From UBA2136 sp047635695 (GTDB lineage: Bacteria; Pseudomonadota; Alphaproteobacteria; UBA2136), in the NCBI GenBank assembly GCA_047635695.1, contig JBLILN010000004.1:1-64000 (forward strand): 64,000 nt of DNA, given 5' to 3'. This document shows positions 44,056 through 53,632 of this stretch, piece after piece. How positions within the stretch are numbered: position 1 is the stretch's first letter; each line of letters begins with the position of its first letter. The position numbers were made by a program, and so were the translations under genes. The notes under the pieces were generated by a model. It did no database searches and was not told the origin of the DNA. It was given only the letters and a program-made list of their open reading frames with translations.

Positions 44056-44421
44056 ATGCGTAAGTTTGGTTTTATAACATTGATGGTGATGTTTTTTGTA
44101 GCAGCTACAGCTGAAGCAAGAAGCTATAGTTCTAGCTATAAATTGTATAGCTATGGCGGAAAAAATGCTTCAAGTGATTATTCAAGTGGTTCTGCAGGCA
44201 TTAGTAGCTCACGTTATGGTATGTACAAGTTTAAAAAAGCAGGTTCACACTCTAAAGGGTCTCGAAGCTCTCGCAATAGTACACATTTTAATGGCCGTAC
44301 AAGTACTCAGCATTATAATGACCCAACAGGTAGTAAAATAATTTATGTTGGAGCCGAATATTTACCAATGCCTTCCGGTAATTATGGCCGTGCAAGTAAC
44401 CGTGTACGTGTAAGTTATTAG
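44056..44421 (+). CDS. Secreted Ser/Tyr/Gly-rich protein between dnaK and dnaJ
   Basis: 121 aa from ATG 44056 (a GTG lies directly before it). Signal peptide about 1-20 (GFITLMVMFFVAATAEA), then a low-complexity basic chain rich in Ser, Tyr, Gly and Arg without cysteine (SSSYKLYSYGG; KGSRSSRNS), ending YLPMPSGNYGRASNRVRVSY. No family recognised; composition suggests a flexible periplasmic or surface protein. Its placement inside the dnaK-dnaJ pair is unusual. Confidence 0.65.
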   Translation: MRKFGFITLMVMFFVAATAEARSYSSSYKLYSYGGKNASSDYSSGSAGISSSRYGMYKFKKAGSHSKGSRSSRNSTHFNGRTSTQHYNDPTGSKIIYVGAEYLPMPSGNYGRASNRVRVSY

Positions 44422-44558
44422 TGGCTATAAATATAGATCAAGCCTTACTTAAGATCAGGAAATTATTATTTTTAATGTAAAAAATACTTTAATTAATAAA
44501 AACAAAAACCGCAAAAAATTTAAAAAGCTGATAAGTTTTGTAGGAGTAAAAAAGACAA

Positions 44559-45698
44559 ATGTCCAAACGTGATTATTATGAAGTATTAGGTGTCCCGAAA
44601 GGGTCTGATGATGCGGCTTTGAAAAAAGCTTACCGCAAACAGGCTATGAAATTCCATCCTGATAGAAACCCTGGTGATGCAGAGGCTGAAAAAAGCTTTA
44701 AAGAAGTTGGTGAAGCTTACGACGCACTTAAAGATCCACAAAAACGCGGTGCTTATGATCAGTTTGGTCATGCGGCCTTTGAAAATGGCGGGGCTGGTGC
44801 GCGCGGCGGAGCAGGTGCTGGTGGTGGTTTCGGTGGTCATGATTTTAGTGATATGTTTGAAGATATGTTTGGTGATGTTTTTGGTGGTGGCGCCCGTGGC
44901 CATGGCCGCGCTGCACGTGGAGACGACTTACGTTACAATCTTTCCGTGACACTGGAAGAGGCGTTCGCAGGTAAAACTGTTCAAATTAAAATACCTAGTA
45001 CAGAAGCTTGTGATACTTGTCGTGGTAGCGGTGCAAAAAAAGGCACTTCTACGCAAACTTGTAGCACTTGTGGTGGGCGTGGTGAAGTGCGTGTGCAACA
45101 AGGTTTCTTTGCAATGAATCGTGCATGTTCAGCGTGCCAAGGTCGCGGTAAAATTATTCCCAACCCTTGTGGCACTTGTCACGGTAACGGTACAGTTAGA
45201 CGTGAAAAAACACTGAGTGTTAATATTCCAAAAGGTGTTGATGAGGGTACAAGAATCCGCGTAACAGGTGAAGGATCTGCAGGTGAAAATGGTGCACAAA
45301 GTGGTGACCTATACATCTTTGTTCAAGCACAAAAACATCCTTTATTTGAACGTGAAGGGCCACATGTTCTTTTAGATATGCCTATCGATTTTGTTGAAGC
45401 AACTTTAGGTGGCTCATTAGAGGTACCTACAGTTGATGGTAAAAAAGCATTACTTAAAATACCTGAAGGCACACAAAGTGGTACGCAATTCCGTTTGCGT
45501 GGCAAAGGTATGCCAGTGACGCATAGTAGTCAATGTGGTGATATGTTTGTTAACTTAACGGTAGAAGTGCCGACAAAACTTTCGAAAAAGCAGAAGGAAA
45601 TTTTACGTCAGTTTAAAAATGAATATACGGGACGTAATCATCCCGAGCAAGATGGCTTCTTTAAAAAAGCTACAAAATTTTGGGGACTTGCTTCTTAA
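44559..45698 (+). CDS. dnaJ: DnaJ, Hsp40 co-chaperone
   Basis: 379 aa, class A. J domain with HPD in KFHPDRNPGD, a Gly/Phe-rich linker (GGAGARGGAGAGGGFGG), four zinc-finger repeats CxxCxGxG (CDTCRGSG, CSTCGGRG, CSACQGRG, CGTCHGNG) and the substrate-binding C-terminal domains. GTAGGAG precedes the ATG. It activates DnaK ATPase. A long perfect hairpin follows. Confidence 0.98.
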   Translation: MSKRDYYEVLGVPKGSDDAALKKAYRKQAMKFHPDRNPGDAEAEKSFKEVGEAYDALKDPQKRGAYDQFGHAAFENGGAGARGGAGAGGGFGGHDFSDMFEDMFGDVFGGGARGHGRAARGDDLRYNLSVTLEEAFAGKTVQIKIPSTEACDTCRGSGAKKGTSTQTCSTCGGRGEVRVQQGFFAMNRACSACQGRGKIIPNPCGTCHGNGTVRREKTLSVNIPKGVDEGTRIRVTGEGSAGENGAQSGDLYIFVQAQKHPLFEREGPHVLLDMPIDFVEATLGGSLEVPTVDGKKALLKIPEGTQSGTQFRLRGKGMPVTHSSQCGDMFVNLTVEVPTKLSKKQKEILRQFKNEYTGRNHPEQDGFFKKATKFWGLAS

Positions 45699-45715
45699 GC
45701 TTTTTTTGTGTAATA

Positions 45716-45760
45716 AACTGTAAAACAACGCCTAGGCTAACTAGGCGTTGTTTTACAGTT
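45716..45760 (+). terminator. 20-bp perfect hairpin after dnaJ
   Basis: A perfect 20-bp stem (arms 45716-45735 and 45741-45760) with loop GCTAA, 17 bases past the dnaJ stop. The strong stem suggests termination although the downstream sequence (AGTTCTTGC) is not a long T run. Confidence 0.7.
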
Positions 45761-45841
45761 AGTTCTTGCAAATTTAAAATGCGGCCGTTATAAGATAAAG
45801 GGGAATATACATTTCATTCCTTTTTATTGGAGGTCAATATT

Positions 45842-46792
45842 ATGACTACTTCAAATTGCCCGATAGACGTAACTTTAATCGGCGAATCCCTTGTTGACGT
45901 AAGCTGTAAAGTGAGCGATGACTTCTTAAAATTTTTTAATCTTGTTAAAACGGACCGCAATGATTTAGATGCCAAGGCCTTTGTAAGGCTTAAACAAGCC
46001 CTACCTAATTTGGTTTATAAAAGCGGCGGTTCTGTTGCTAATACGGCTTATCAACTTGCTAAAATGGGCATTAAAACACATTTTTTAACTAAAGTTGGCA
46101 CCGACCCTGCCGGCGATGTTTTTTATAAAGATATTTCATCTGTAGGCGTTAGCTGTAACCCTGTTGACGATGCTTATCAAACATTTGAGCTTGTTGTTTT
46201 GATTACACCTGATGGCGAACGCACATTTGTCGCCTCGGGCTTCCCGCCGCCAATATCATTTACAAAAAGTGAGCTACATTGCTTGGAATATAGCCGTTAT
46301 ATTGTAATTGAAGGGTTTATGCTTTTGTCACACAAAGAAACAGTTATGCAAATTGCTAAAATGGCCCAAAAGCACAAAAAGAAAGTTATTGTAACGCTTT
46401 CTGCACCCTTTGTTGCCGATAAAATTAAAACTACTTTTGCGCATTTGTTGCGTTTAGGTGTTGATCTTGTTATTGGCAACCGTGATGAAGTGCGTGAACT
46501 TAAAAAATCTTTTTCTACGGATCATCTAGACTTTTTTAATCCTCAAACGCGTTGGCTTGTTACACATGGCGCCGATGATGTTTATTATAAAACGGCTACA
46601 TGGTACATAAAAATGCAGTTTGATGTTCTACCAAACCCTGTTGACAAAACAGGCGCAGGTGATGCTTTTGCTGCTGGCTTCCTTTGTCATTATATTGCCA
46701 ATAATGGTTCAAAAGCTGCAGTTCTTGATGGTATGGAATTGGGACATAAACTTGCAGGTGAAGTTATTATGATCGAAGGGTCAAGGATTTAA
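45842..46792 (+). CDS. PfkB-family carbohydrate/nucleoside kinase
   Basis: 316 aa from ATG 45842 behind GGAGGT. The frame continues upstream only because the ribosome site is in frame. PfkB signatures: YKSGGSVANTAYQLAKMG (substrate-binding GG loop), GTDPAGD, and near the end DKTGAGDAFAAGFL with the catalytic Asp of the GAGD motif. The overall pattern is that of alphaproteobacterial adenosine-kinase-like proteins; the substrate is not provable from sequence. Confidence 0.92.
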   Translation: MTTSNCPIDVTLIGESLVDVSCKVSDDFLKFFNLVKTDRNDLDAKAFVRLKQALPNLVYKSGGSVANTAYQLAKMGIKTHFLTKVGTDPAGDVFYKDISSVGVSCNPVDDAYQTFELVVLITPDGERTFVASGFPPPISFTKSELHCLEYSRYIVIEGFMLLSHKETVMQIAKMAQKHKKKVIVTLSAPFVADKIKTTFAHLLRLGVDLVIGNRDEVRELKKSFSTDHLDFFNPQTRWLVTHGADDVYYKTATWYIKMQFDVLPNPVDKTGAGDAFAAGFLCHYIANNGSKAAVLDGMELGHKLAGEVIMIEGSRI

Positions 46793-46808
46793 ATTAAGTA
46801 ATCGAATG

Positions 46809-46842
46809 AAAGAGAAGGTGGCCGTTAGGCTGTCTTCTCTTT
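46809..46842 (-). terminator. Possible nth terminator
   Basis: AAAGAGAAG / CTTCTCTTT (46809-46817 and 46834-46842) with the nth stop codon in the loop; followed on the minus strand by CATTCG, not a T run. Weak. Confidence 0.35.
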
Positions 46843-47460
46843 GTATTGACATAGGTTATAAACAGGACAGTTAGAGCAATCTGGTTTACGTGCCTTGCAA
46901 GTATAGCGACCGTGCAGAATAAGCCAGTGGTGTGCATCTTTTAAAAAATCGGAAGGTATCTTTTTTGGTAACTTATCCATCATTTTATCGGGTGTTGTCG
47001 CCTTGCATATACCCATGCGATTGGCAACGCGAAATATATGTGTATCCACGGCAAGTGTTGGTTCTCCAAAAACAATATTACGCACCACATTTGCTGTTTT
47101 ACGCCCTACGCCTGGTAATGCTTCTAACGCAACCTGATCATTAGGGACAATGCCATCATGCAGCTCTACCAACATTTTAGCAGCGGCAATAACATTTTTG
47201 GCTTTTGTTTTATAAAGTCCGATAGATTTAACGTAGTCTGTTAAACCGTCAATGCCTAGGTCAAGCATTTGTTGTGGCGTACAATATTTTGCAAAGAGGA
47301 GCCTCGTTGCTTTGTTAACGCCAATGTCTGTCGCTTGTGCACTCAGTGCAACGGCAACTAAAAACGTGTAATCATTGACGGATTCTAACTCACCCTTTGG
47401 GTCGGGGTTGAGATGGTGAAAAGTAACAAATAACGCTTCTATTTGCTTTTTCGTTAACAT
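46825..47460 (-). CDS. nth: Nth, endonuclease III
   Basis: 211-aa base-excision repair glycosylase/AP lyase from ATG 47460. Helix-hairpin-helix LPGVGRKTANVV contains the catalytic Lys, VDTHIFRVANR the catalytic Asp, and the 4Fe-4S cluster ligands are C-x6-C-x2-C-x5-C (CKARKPDCSNCPVYNLC). The frame stays open upstream into the preceding gene, but the start 4 bases after that gene's stop fits the family length. Last gene of the polysaccharide operon by position, although its role is DNA repair. Confidence 0.94.
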   Translation of the reverse strand: MLTKKQIEALFVTFHHLNPDPKGELESVNDYTFLVAVALSAQATDIGVNKATRLLFAKYCTPQQMLDLGIDGLTDYVKSIGLYKTKAKNVIAAAKMLVELHDGIVPNDQVALEALPGVGRKTANVVRNIVFGEPTLAVDTHIFRVANRMGICKATTPDKMMDKLPKKIPSDFLKDAHHWLILHGRYTCKARKPDCSNCPVYNLCQYKEKTA

Positions 47461-47464
47461 GACC

Positions 47465-48460
47465 TTAAACGCACGACGTTTGTTTGTGATATTGCTTGTA
47501 CCAGTATGCAAATTTACCTAAACCAATTTCAAGGTCAGTATTTGGTTTGTAGCCAACCGCGGACTCAAGTTTTTTAGTAGAAGCATATGTTTGGTAAACC
47601 TCCGTTGGTGGCCAAGGTTGCATATCCAGAATAGCTTCTTTGCCCAAAACTTTTTCCATGGTTTTAATATATTCTAGAAGCTGCACAGGTTTGCTGTTGC
47701 CAATATTGTAAATTTCAGCAGGTATATCCGTTGTGGGTGTATGCCAGAGTAAACGTGTGATACCTTCAACAATGTCGCCGACATAGGTAAAATCACGCCA
47801 TAAATCACCATGGTTATAAACTTTAATAGGCTTGCCTTCGAGGATGTTTTTTGCAAATAGCATAGGGCTCATATCAGGGCGCCCCCATTCACCGTAAACT
47901 GTAAAGAAACGTAAACCGCTACAGTTTAATTTAAATAGATGGGCATATGTGTGCGCCATAAGTTCGTTTGAACGTTTAGAGGCGGCGTACAGGCTGCGTG
48001 GGTCGCATACTTCGTCTGTTTCTTCGAAAGGTGTTTTGTTGTTACCACCATAGACAGAAGATGAGGAGGCATAAACTAAATGTTCAAAATTTGATCCAGC
48101 CTCTTTAAGTCCACGACAACATTCTAAAATATTAACAAAACCAACCATATTGCTTTGTGCGTAACTACCAGGGTTTTCGAGGCTATATCGAACACCTGCT
48201 TGTGCCGCAAGATTGATAACATGGCTGGGCTTATACTGTTCAAAAACAGCTTTTAAGTCATCCATATGGGCAATGTCTAGCTTATGGAAATGAAAGTTCT
48301 TATGTTCAAGGCGTTTAAGGCGTGCTTCTTTGAGTGTCACATCGTAGTAGTCGTTAATATTATCAACGCCAATGACGGTGTGTCCTTCGTCTAAAAGTTT
48401 AAGGGTTGTTTCGCAACCAATAAAGCCAGCCGCACCTGTAATAAGAACTGTTTTCGACAT
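47465..48460 (-). CDS. lpsL: UDP-glucuronate 4-epimerase (LpsL/GAE type)
   Basis: 331-aa extended SDR. GAAGFIG binds NAD; the catalytic Tyr and Lys are in YAASK; the LpsL-type signatures NINDYYDVTLKEARL, AQAGVRYSLENP, SSSSVYGGN, ANELMAHTY-like SNELMAHTY, FFTVYGEWGRPDMS and WRDFTYVGDIVEG are all present. It converts UDP-GlcA to UDP-GalA. It overlaps ugd by one base. Confidence 0.93.
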   Translation of the reverse strand: MSKTVLITGAAGFIGCETTLKLLDEGHTVIGVDNINDYYDVTLKEARLKRLEHKNFHFHKLDIAHMDDLKAVFEQYKPSHVINLAAQAGVRYSLENPGSYAQSNMVGFVNILECCRGLKEAGSNFEHLVYASSSSVYGGNNKTPFEETDEVCDPRSLYAASKRSNELMAHTYAHLFKLNCSGLRFFTVYGEWGRPDMSPMLFAKNILEGKPIKVYNHGDLWRDFTYVGDIVEGITRLLWHTPTTDIPAEIYNIGNSKPVQLLEYIKTMEKVLGKEAILDMQPWPPTEVYQTYASTKKLESAVGYKPNTDLEIGLGKFAYWYKQYHKQTSCV

Positions 48461-49806
48461 TAAGCTACTTTCTCATTGCTAGAGGTGGACGCCATTTTGG
48501 CGCGGCCAATGCAATGATAATTAATACCCATATTTGCCATTTCTTGTGCATTAAATAAGTTGCGCAAATCAACAATAGTATTGGTTGATGTCGCTGCGGC
48601 AACGGCTTTTATGTCCATTTCTTTAAATTCAACCCATTCAGTTAAAATGAGTGCGACATCGGCACCTTGAAGGGCCTCTTCTTTGCTGTTTGCAAGTTTA
48701 AGTTTAGGTAGTCGCCATACTGCTTGCTCATGTGCTTCTGGGTCATAGGCTATTAATACTGCGCCAGCTTTTTCAAGTTCAGGTAAAATTGTGAGGGCGG
48801 GTGCGTCACGCATATCGTCGGTATCGGCTTTAAAGGCAAGACCTAACACAGCCACTTTTTTCCCCTGAATGGAGCCACCAAGCGCTTCCGAAACTTTAGT
48901 CGCAAGGCGCTTTTTTATTTGCTCGTTAGCTTCAATTGTTTGTTCAACAATGGTTTGCTTGACACCAGATTCAACACCTTGGAACGCAAGGGCATTTGTA
49001 TCTTTCGGGAAACATGAACCACCGTAACCAGGGCCTGGTTGTAAAAATTTAGAACCGATACGACTATCCAAACCAATACCTTCACTCACACTCATAACAT
49101 CTGCACCTACTTTTTCACAAAGGGCTGCAATTTCATTAATGAACGTAATTTTTGTTGCTAGGAAGGCGTTGGCCGCATATTTAATTAGCTCAGATGATTC
49201 ACGGTTTGTAATAAGAAGTGTATAACCAGCGTCGGTTTGTGGTTTGTAAATCGCACGCATAATGTGCGCAGATTTTTCATTTGGACAACCTGTAACAATA
49301 CGGTCTGGTTTCATAAAGTCGCCAAGGGCAGCTCCTTCACGTAAAAATTCAGGGTTTGAACAAACATCAAACTCAGCGGTTGGGTTTACTTCAGAAATAC
49401 ATTTTTCCACGCGTACACCTGTGCCGACAGGTACGGTAGATTTGTTGACAATAACGGTATAGCTGCTCAGGTGTTTTGCTACATCAGCAGATGCCTGTAA
49501 TACATACTTCATATCAGCGCTACCATCTTCGTCTTGTGGTGTACCAACAGCAATAAAAACAGCGTCTGCTTTGGGCACACAAGTTGAAAGGTCTGTTGTG
49601 AAATGGAGGCGCCCTGCCGTTTGGTTGCGGGCAACCATTTCTTTCAGGCCTGGCTCATAAATAGGGATGATGTTTTCTTCAACCAGTTTGCGAATTTTTT
49701 CAGCGTCGATATCAACGCAAGTTACATCCATACCCATTTCAGCGAAACATGTGCCACTGACAAGGCCAACATAGCCTGTGCCAATTACTGTAATACGTGG
49801 TGTCAT
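48460..49806 (-). CDS. ugd: UDP-glucose 6-dehydrogenase
   Basis: 448 aa. Makes UDP-glucuronate from UDP-glucose with two NAD+. N-terminal Rossmann motif GTGYVGLVSG, the middle linker helix, and the catalytic cysteine in GYGGSCFPKDT, then KVAVLGLAFKADTDDMRDAP. Together with galU and the LpsL-like epimerase it forms a complete UDP-glucose to UDP-galacturonate path. 24 bases after galU. Confidence 0.97.
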   Translation of the reverse strand: MTPRITVIGTGYVGLVSGTCFAEMGMDVTCVDIDAEKIRKLVEENIIPIYEPGLKEMVARNQTAGRLHFTTDLSTCVPKADAVFIAVGTPQDEDGSADMKYVLQASADVAKHLSSYTVIVNKSTVPVGTGVRVEKCISEVNPTAEFDVCSNPEFLREGAALGDFMKPDRIVTGCPNEKSAHIMRAIYKPQTDAGYTLLITNRESSELIKYAANAFLATKITFINEIAALCEKVGADVMSVSEGIGLDSRIGSKFLQPGPGYGGSCFPKDTNALAFQGVESGVKQTIVEQTIEANEQIKKRLATKVSEALGGSIQGKKVAVLGLAFKADTDDMRDAPALTILPELEKAGAVLIAYDPEAHEQAVWRLPKLKLANSKEEALQGADVALILTEWVEFKEMDIKAVAAATSTNTIVDLRNLFNAQEMANMGINYHCIGRAKMASTSSNEKVA

Positions 49807-49830
49807 TTTATATATCTTTCTTGTCTGTTC

Positions 49831-50742
49831 TTAAGCTATTGTGACATTGTTTGTGTTTTTTGTAAGGTTTAAAGTGTCAATATAGTTTTTTAACAAAGGA
49901 CCTATATAATCATCTTTAAGTGCGAAAAACAAATTTGCTTGTTGAAATCCTACTTTGTCTCCGCAGTCAAAGCGTTCACCATTTAAAATATAACCAAAGA
50001 ATTTTTCTTTTTCTAAAAGGGTGTCCATTGCGTCGGTGAGTTGAATTTCACCACCATGGCCAGGTTTTGTTTTTTCAAGCTCTTTAAAAATACTGGCATT
50101 GAATACATAGCGACCTGTTACAGCTAGAGTTGAAGGCGCATCTTCTGGTGCTGGTTTTTCAACAAAACCATGTACACGCACTTTGCGGCCATCAAGCTGT
50201 TCATTTTTAATATCGAGTACACCATAGTTTTTCGTACGTTCTTTTTCAACATTCATAGTGAGAACAACATTACCACCTGTTCTGTCGTGTATGTCGATCA
50301 TTTTTTGTAAAGAATTTTCTTCGGAGCTATAAATAATATCATCTGGTAGTAGTACCGCAAAAGGTTCGTCACCAATTAATGATTTTGCTTGGTAAACGGC
50401 ATGGCCAAGCCCGAGTGGCGCACCTTGCCTTGTGTAGTAAGCACGGCAGTGTGCGGGTAGAATGTCTGTTACAGCTGCGATTTCTTTTAATTTACCTTTT
50501 TTTTCTAACATATCGACAAGTTCATAAGGTTTGTCAAAGTGGTTCTCAATGGCAGATTTCCCACGACCTGTTACAAAAATAAATTCTTCAATGCCGGCAG
50601 CGAGCGCCTCTTCTACCACATACTGAATAATCGGCTTGTCGACAACGGTCAGCATTTCCTTAGGCATTGCTTTTGTTGCCGGAAGGAATCTGGTGCCGAG
50701 TCCTGCCACGGGTAATACTGCTTTACGTACTTTTTGTGTCAT
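49831..50742 (-). CDS. galU: GalU, UTP-glucose-1-phosphate uridylyltransferase
   Basis: 303 aa, normal length. The pattern VLPVAGLGTRFLPATKAMPKEM at the N-terminus, FVEKP and FDCGDKVGF are diagnostic. It makes UDP-glucose from glucose-1-P. Its start overlaps the stop of the upstream dehydratase gene by four bases (ATGA). Confidence 0.97.
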   Translation of the reverse strand: MTQKVRKAVLPVAGLGTRFLPATKAMPKEMLTVVDKPIIQYVVEEALAAGIEEFIFVTGRGKSAIENHFDKPYELVDMLEKKGKLKEIAAVTDILPAHCRAYYTRQGAPLGLGHAVYQAKSLIGDEPFAVLLPDDIIYSSEENSLQKMIDIHDRTGGNVVLTMNVEKERTKNYGVLDIKNEQLDGRKVRVHGFVEKPAPEDAPSTLAVTGRYVFNASIFKELEKTKPGHGGEIQLTDAMDTLLEKEKFFGYILNGERFDCGDKVGFQQANLFFALKDDYIGPLLKNYIDTLNLTKNTNNVTIA

Positions 50743-52640
50743 GCTGAGTCCTTTATTTTATCGTCTCTTAGTGCCGTATAAGGGCTGTTATGGGCAGGCT
50801 GATACTCTTTTACAAGTTCTTTAAGCCTTTGAACAGCAAGAAATGCATTTTCTTCAATGCATGCTTGTCTGATCGCTTTGATTTTTTTGTTTGTTTCTTG
50901 TGGTGTTAGGCTGTTTGGATTAACAAGAAAAGTTTTTTCCATACTTGTTTTTTCCATACCTTCTTCGTTATACCACAACTCTTCGAATAATTTTTCACCT
51001 GGGCGTAAACCAGTTACTTCAATATCAATATCATCATATGGCTCTAAACCGCTCAGACGAATCATTTGTTCTGCAAGGTGCATAATTTTAACGCTTTCGC
51101 CCATGTCGAGCATGAATAAATTACCATTCTTGCCTTTTGCCGCAGCTTGAAGGATAAGACCAGATGCTTCGGGTATAGTCATGAAGTACCTGGTTGCGTC
51201 TTTATGTGTGACGGTGAGAGGCCCACCTTCAATGATTTGCCTTTTGAAAAGAGGGATAACTGATCCGTTAGAACCCAAAACATTACCAAACCTAACAGCC
51301 ATAACTTCCGTGTTTGTACCTTTCGATGCACTCAGTGCATACATTTCAGCCGCACGTTTTGTCGCACCCATAACATTTGTTGGGTTAACCGCTTTATCGG
51401 TCGATACCATAACCATTTTAGCAACATTATTTTCAATGGCCGCGTCGGTGAGAGTAATGGTGCCTAGCAAGTTGTTTTCGATACCAGAAATGGGGTTGGC
51501 CTCTATCATAGGTACATGTTTATAAGCGGCGGCATGAAAAATAATGCTCGGGTTGTATTCACTTAGTGCTTGTGCAATATCTTCTTTGTTTTTAATATCA
51601 ATCAACAAATTGGTATGTTTAATATTTGCTAAAGTTTTGTTAAATTCCATGTCAATGTGATAAAGGGCGTCTTCACCGTGGTCAAGTAAAAGCATATGTG
51701 CGGGTTTATGTAGCGCAATTTGCTTACATAGCTCACGACCGATAGATCCACCTGCTCCTGTCACAAGCACTGTTTTGTCTTTTAGTGATGCTGCAATGGA
51801 AGAGTTGTCCAACTGGACGGTGTTGCGCCCCAACAGGTCCTCAATGAGAACAGGCTTAAGATCGGTAAGTTTTTTGCCGTCTTTTAAGTTAGATATGGTC
51901 GGTATGCGCTTAACTTGAATATTGAGTGATGTTGCCGTGTCGACAACCTGTTTTAATTTTTCACCTTTGGCTTCGGCGATAATGAGCATTTTAACAGGAT
52001 GGTTTTTACGGTCGAGGTCGCGCAGTATTTTTGGTAATTCAGCAATAGTACCAAATACAGGTATACCATGAAAAAGACGTCCTTTTTGTGCACTTTCTTC
52101 ATCTGTAGCGCCGACAATGTTATGTTTCATCGGTTTTTGACGACGGCTTTCACGGACAAATAAATCAGCGGCATCATTGACACCAATTAAAAGAATGTTG
52201 TCTTGTTCTTTACGTGATTTTAAAGCTGTTTGAAAAACTTTGTCGTGCCACAATCTAAGAATAATACGCGGTATGGCTGATGCAGCGATTTGTAGTAATG
52301 GTAAAATAATAAACACGCTACGTGGAAAGTTGGCGAGACCTGTTGTGACTGTTAAAATAACACCGCCTGTGATAATAGCAAAAACAGTGGCGTAGCAAAA
52401 ACGTATAAGGTCCCTGGCCGTTGTGTAACGCCAGATATTTCTGTGTAAATTGAGTTTCCAGTAAAAGACTGCACAAATAAACATATAGACGAGGCCATAC
52501 AATGCGAATAGACTTTCATTACCTGGCGGCAAAGTGAAGTCATAGCGTAAAACAATCGCAAACCATAAGGCTGTGCCTGCAACGAAAGAGTCAAATGCAA
52601 TAGCTATAAAAGGTTTTATGTAATTCTTAAAGGTGGCCAT
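50739..52640 (-). CDS. WbpM/FlaA1-like UDP-GlcNAc 4,6-dehydratase, membrane-bound
   Basis: 633 aa. Four membrane helices in the first 125 residues (TALWFAIVLRY, LVYMFICAVFY, ATVFAIITGGVILTV, VFIILPLLQIAAS), a Rossmann-like module, then an SDR domain with TGAGGSIG. The catalytic motif is SMK rather than SYK: serine in VSTDKAV and NVMGATK with Met-x3-Lys, as in WbpM. Product: UDP-4-keto-6-deoxy-HexNAc. Overlaps the glycosyltransferase gene by one base. Confidence 0.9.
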   Translation of the reverse strand: MATFKNYIKPFIAIAFDSFVAGTALWFAIVLRYDFTLPPGNESLFALYGLVYMFICAVFYWKLNLHRNIWRYTTARDLIRFCYATVFAIITGGVILTVTTGLANFPRSVFIILPLLQIAASAIPRIILRLWHDKVFQTALKSRKEQDNILLIGVNDAADLFVRESRRQKPMKHNIVGATDEESAQKGRLFHGIPVFGTIAELPKILRDLDRKNHPVKMLIIAEAKGEKLKQVVDTATSLNIQVKRIPTISNLKDGKKLTDLKPVLIEDLLGRNTVQLDNSSIAASLKDKTVLVTGAGGSIGRELCKQIALHKPAHMLLLDHGEDALYHIDMEFNKTLANIKHTNLLIDIKNKEDIAQALSEYNPSIIFHAAAYKHVPMIEANPISGIENNLLGTITLTDAAIENNVAKMVMVSTDKAVNPTNVMGATKRAAEMYALSASKGTNTEVMAVRFGNVLGSNGSVIPLFKRQIIEGGPLTVTHKDATRYFMTIPEASGLILQAAAKGKNGNLFMLDMGESVKIMHLAEQMIRLSGLEPYDDIDIEVTGLRPGEKLFEELWYNEEGMEKTSMEKTFLVNPNSLTPQETNKKIKAIRQACIEENAFLAVQRLKELVKEYQPAHNSPYTALRDDKIKDSA

Positions 52641-53629
52641 TACTTCCCTTCCAAATAGCGGATGCGTAAAGCGACTGCTGAGAGTAAAATTAAACTTGCG
52701 ATGAAAAGATAAAGGCCTATTGTTGTGACATGTGCCACCACAGCGAAAATAAAAAGTAATATATTTAAGCCAATAATGCGTTTAACAACTTGTGCATGGC
52801 TTATGCCGAGTAACACGGCACGCTGATAAAAGTGGTCTTTATGCGCTTGCCAAGGTTTTTTGCCTTTTAACAGGCGTATGATAAGTGTGTAGGTGGCGTC
52901 GGTTACAAAAACAGCTGTTAAAATAAGCCCGACCCACAGCTCGTTTATAAAATTAAATTGTAAGTTGTAAATAAAAAGTCCTGCCAAAATAAAGCCAAGA
53001 TAAGTGCTACCAACATCACCCATAAAGACACGTGCAGGGTGCCAATTAAAACGTAAAAATCCGACCATGCTGCCTAATATAACAAGTGTGATTGGTTTAA
53101 TAGCGGGTGCTATAATAGTAAGAGCTAAGGCAAGTGCGGCCGCTTCAACAGCGGCGATACCGTCAATACCATCCATAAAATTAAAAAGGTTTAGAAACCA
53201 TACCCAGGCGATTATAATAAGCGCTTTTTCAGCAAAAAATGGCATTGTACCAGTTAGCAATGTTGGCAACATGAAAGCGCAAATAGTAGCAGCTGCAATA
53301 TGGCATGTTAAGCGTAGTAGGGGGTTGATGCTGTGGTTGTCATCCAACCAGCCTAGGTAAGCTATGAAAATACCACTTAAAAAAAGTGTGTTAAGAAATT
53401 CTACATTGATAACAGGTGTACCTATGTTGAGCCAAGCAAGTGAAAAAATAGATATCACAATAACGAAACTGTACCCACCACCTCTTGGCGTAGGGTTTGT
53501 GTGAGAACTGCGGTCGGTCACCTCATCGTAAATACCTTTGTTTATGCAGTAACGCATAGCTTTGCCTGCATAAATAGTGCTGACACCAAAGGCGATAACG
53601 ACATATAAAAAATCTAATACTTGATCCAA
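52640..53629 (-). CDS. WecA/WbpL-like sugar-1-phosphate transferase (GT4 MraY superfamily)
   Basis: 329 aa, about ten membrane helices. Key polyprenyl-phosphate transferase motifs: TPRGGGYSF, DDNHSINPLLRL, NFMDGIDGIAA, MGDVGSTYLGF and KGKKPWQAHKDHFYQR. It transfers a HexNAc-1-P from a UDP-sugar to undecaprenyl phosphate, the first committed step of an O-antigen or exopolysaccharide. Gap of three bases to the upstream SDR gene. Confidence 0.92.
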   Translation of the reverse strand: MDQVLDFLYVVIAFGVSTIYAGKAMRYCINKGIYDEVTDRSSHTNPTPRGGGYSFVIVISIFSLAWLNIGTPVINVEFLNTLFLSGIFIAYLGWLDDNHSINPLLRLTCHIAAATICAFMLPTLLTGTMPFFAEKALIIIAWVWFLNLFNFMDGIDGIAAVEAAALALALTIIAPAIKPITLVILGSMVGFLRFNWHPARVFMGDVGSTYLGFILAGLFIYNLQFNFINELWVGLILTAVFVTDATYTLIIRLLKGKKPWQAHKDHFYQRAVLLGISHAQVVKRIIGLNILLFIFAVVAHVTTIGLYLFIASLILLSAVALRIRYLEGK

Positions 53630-53632
53630 AGT

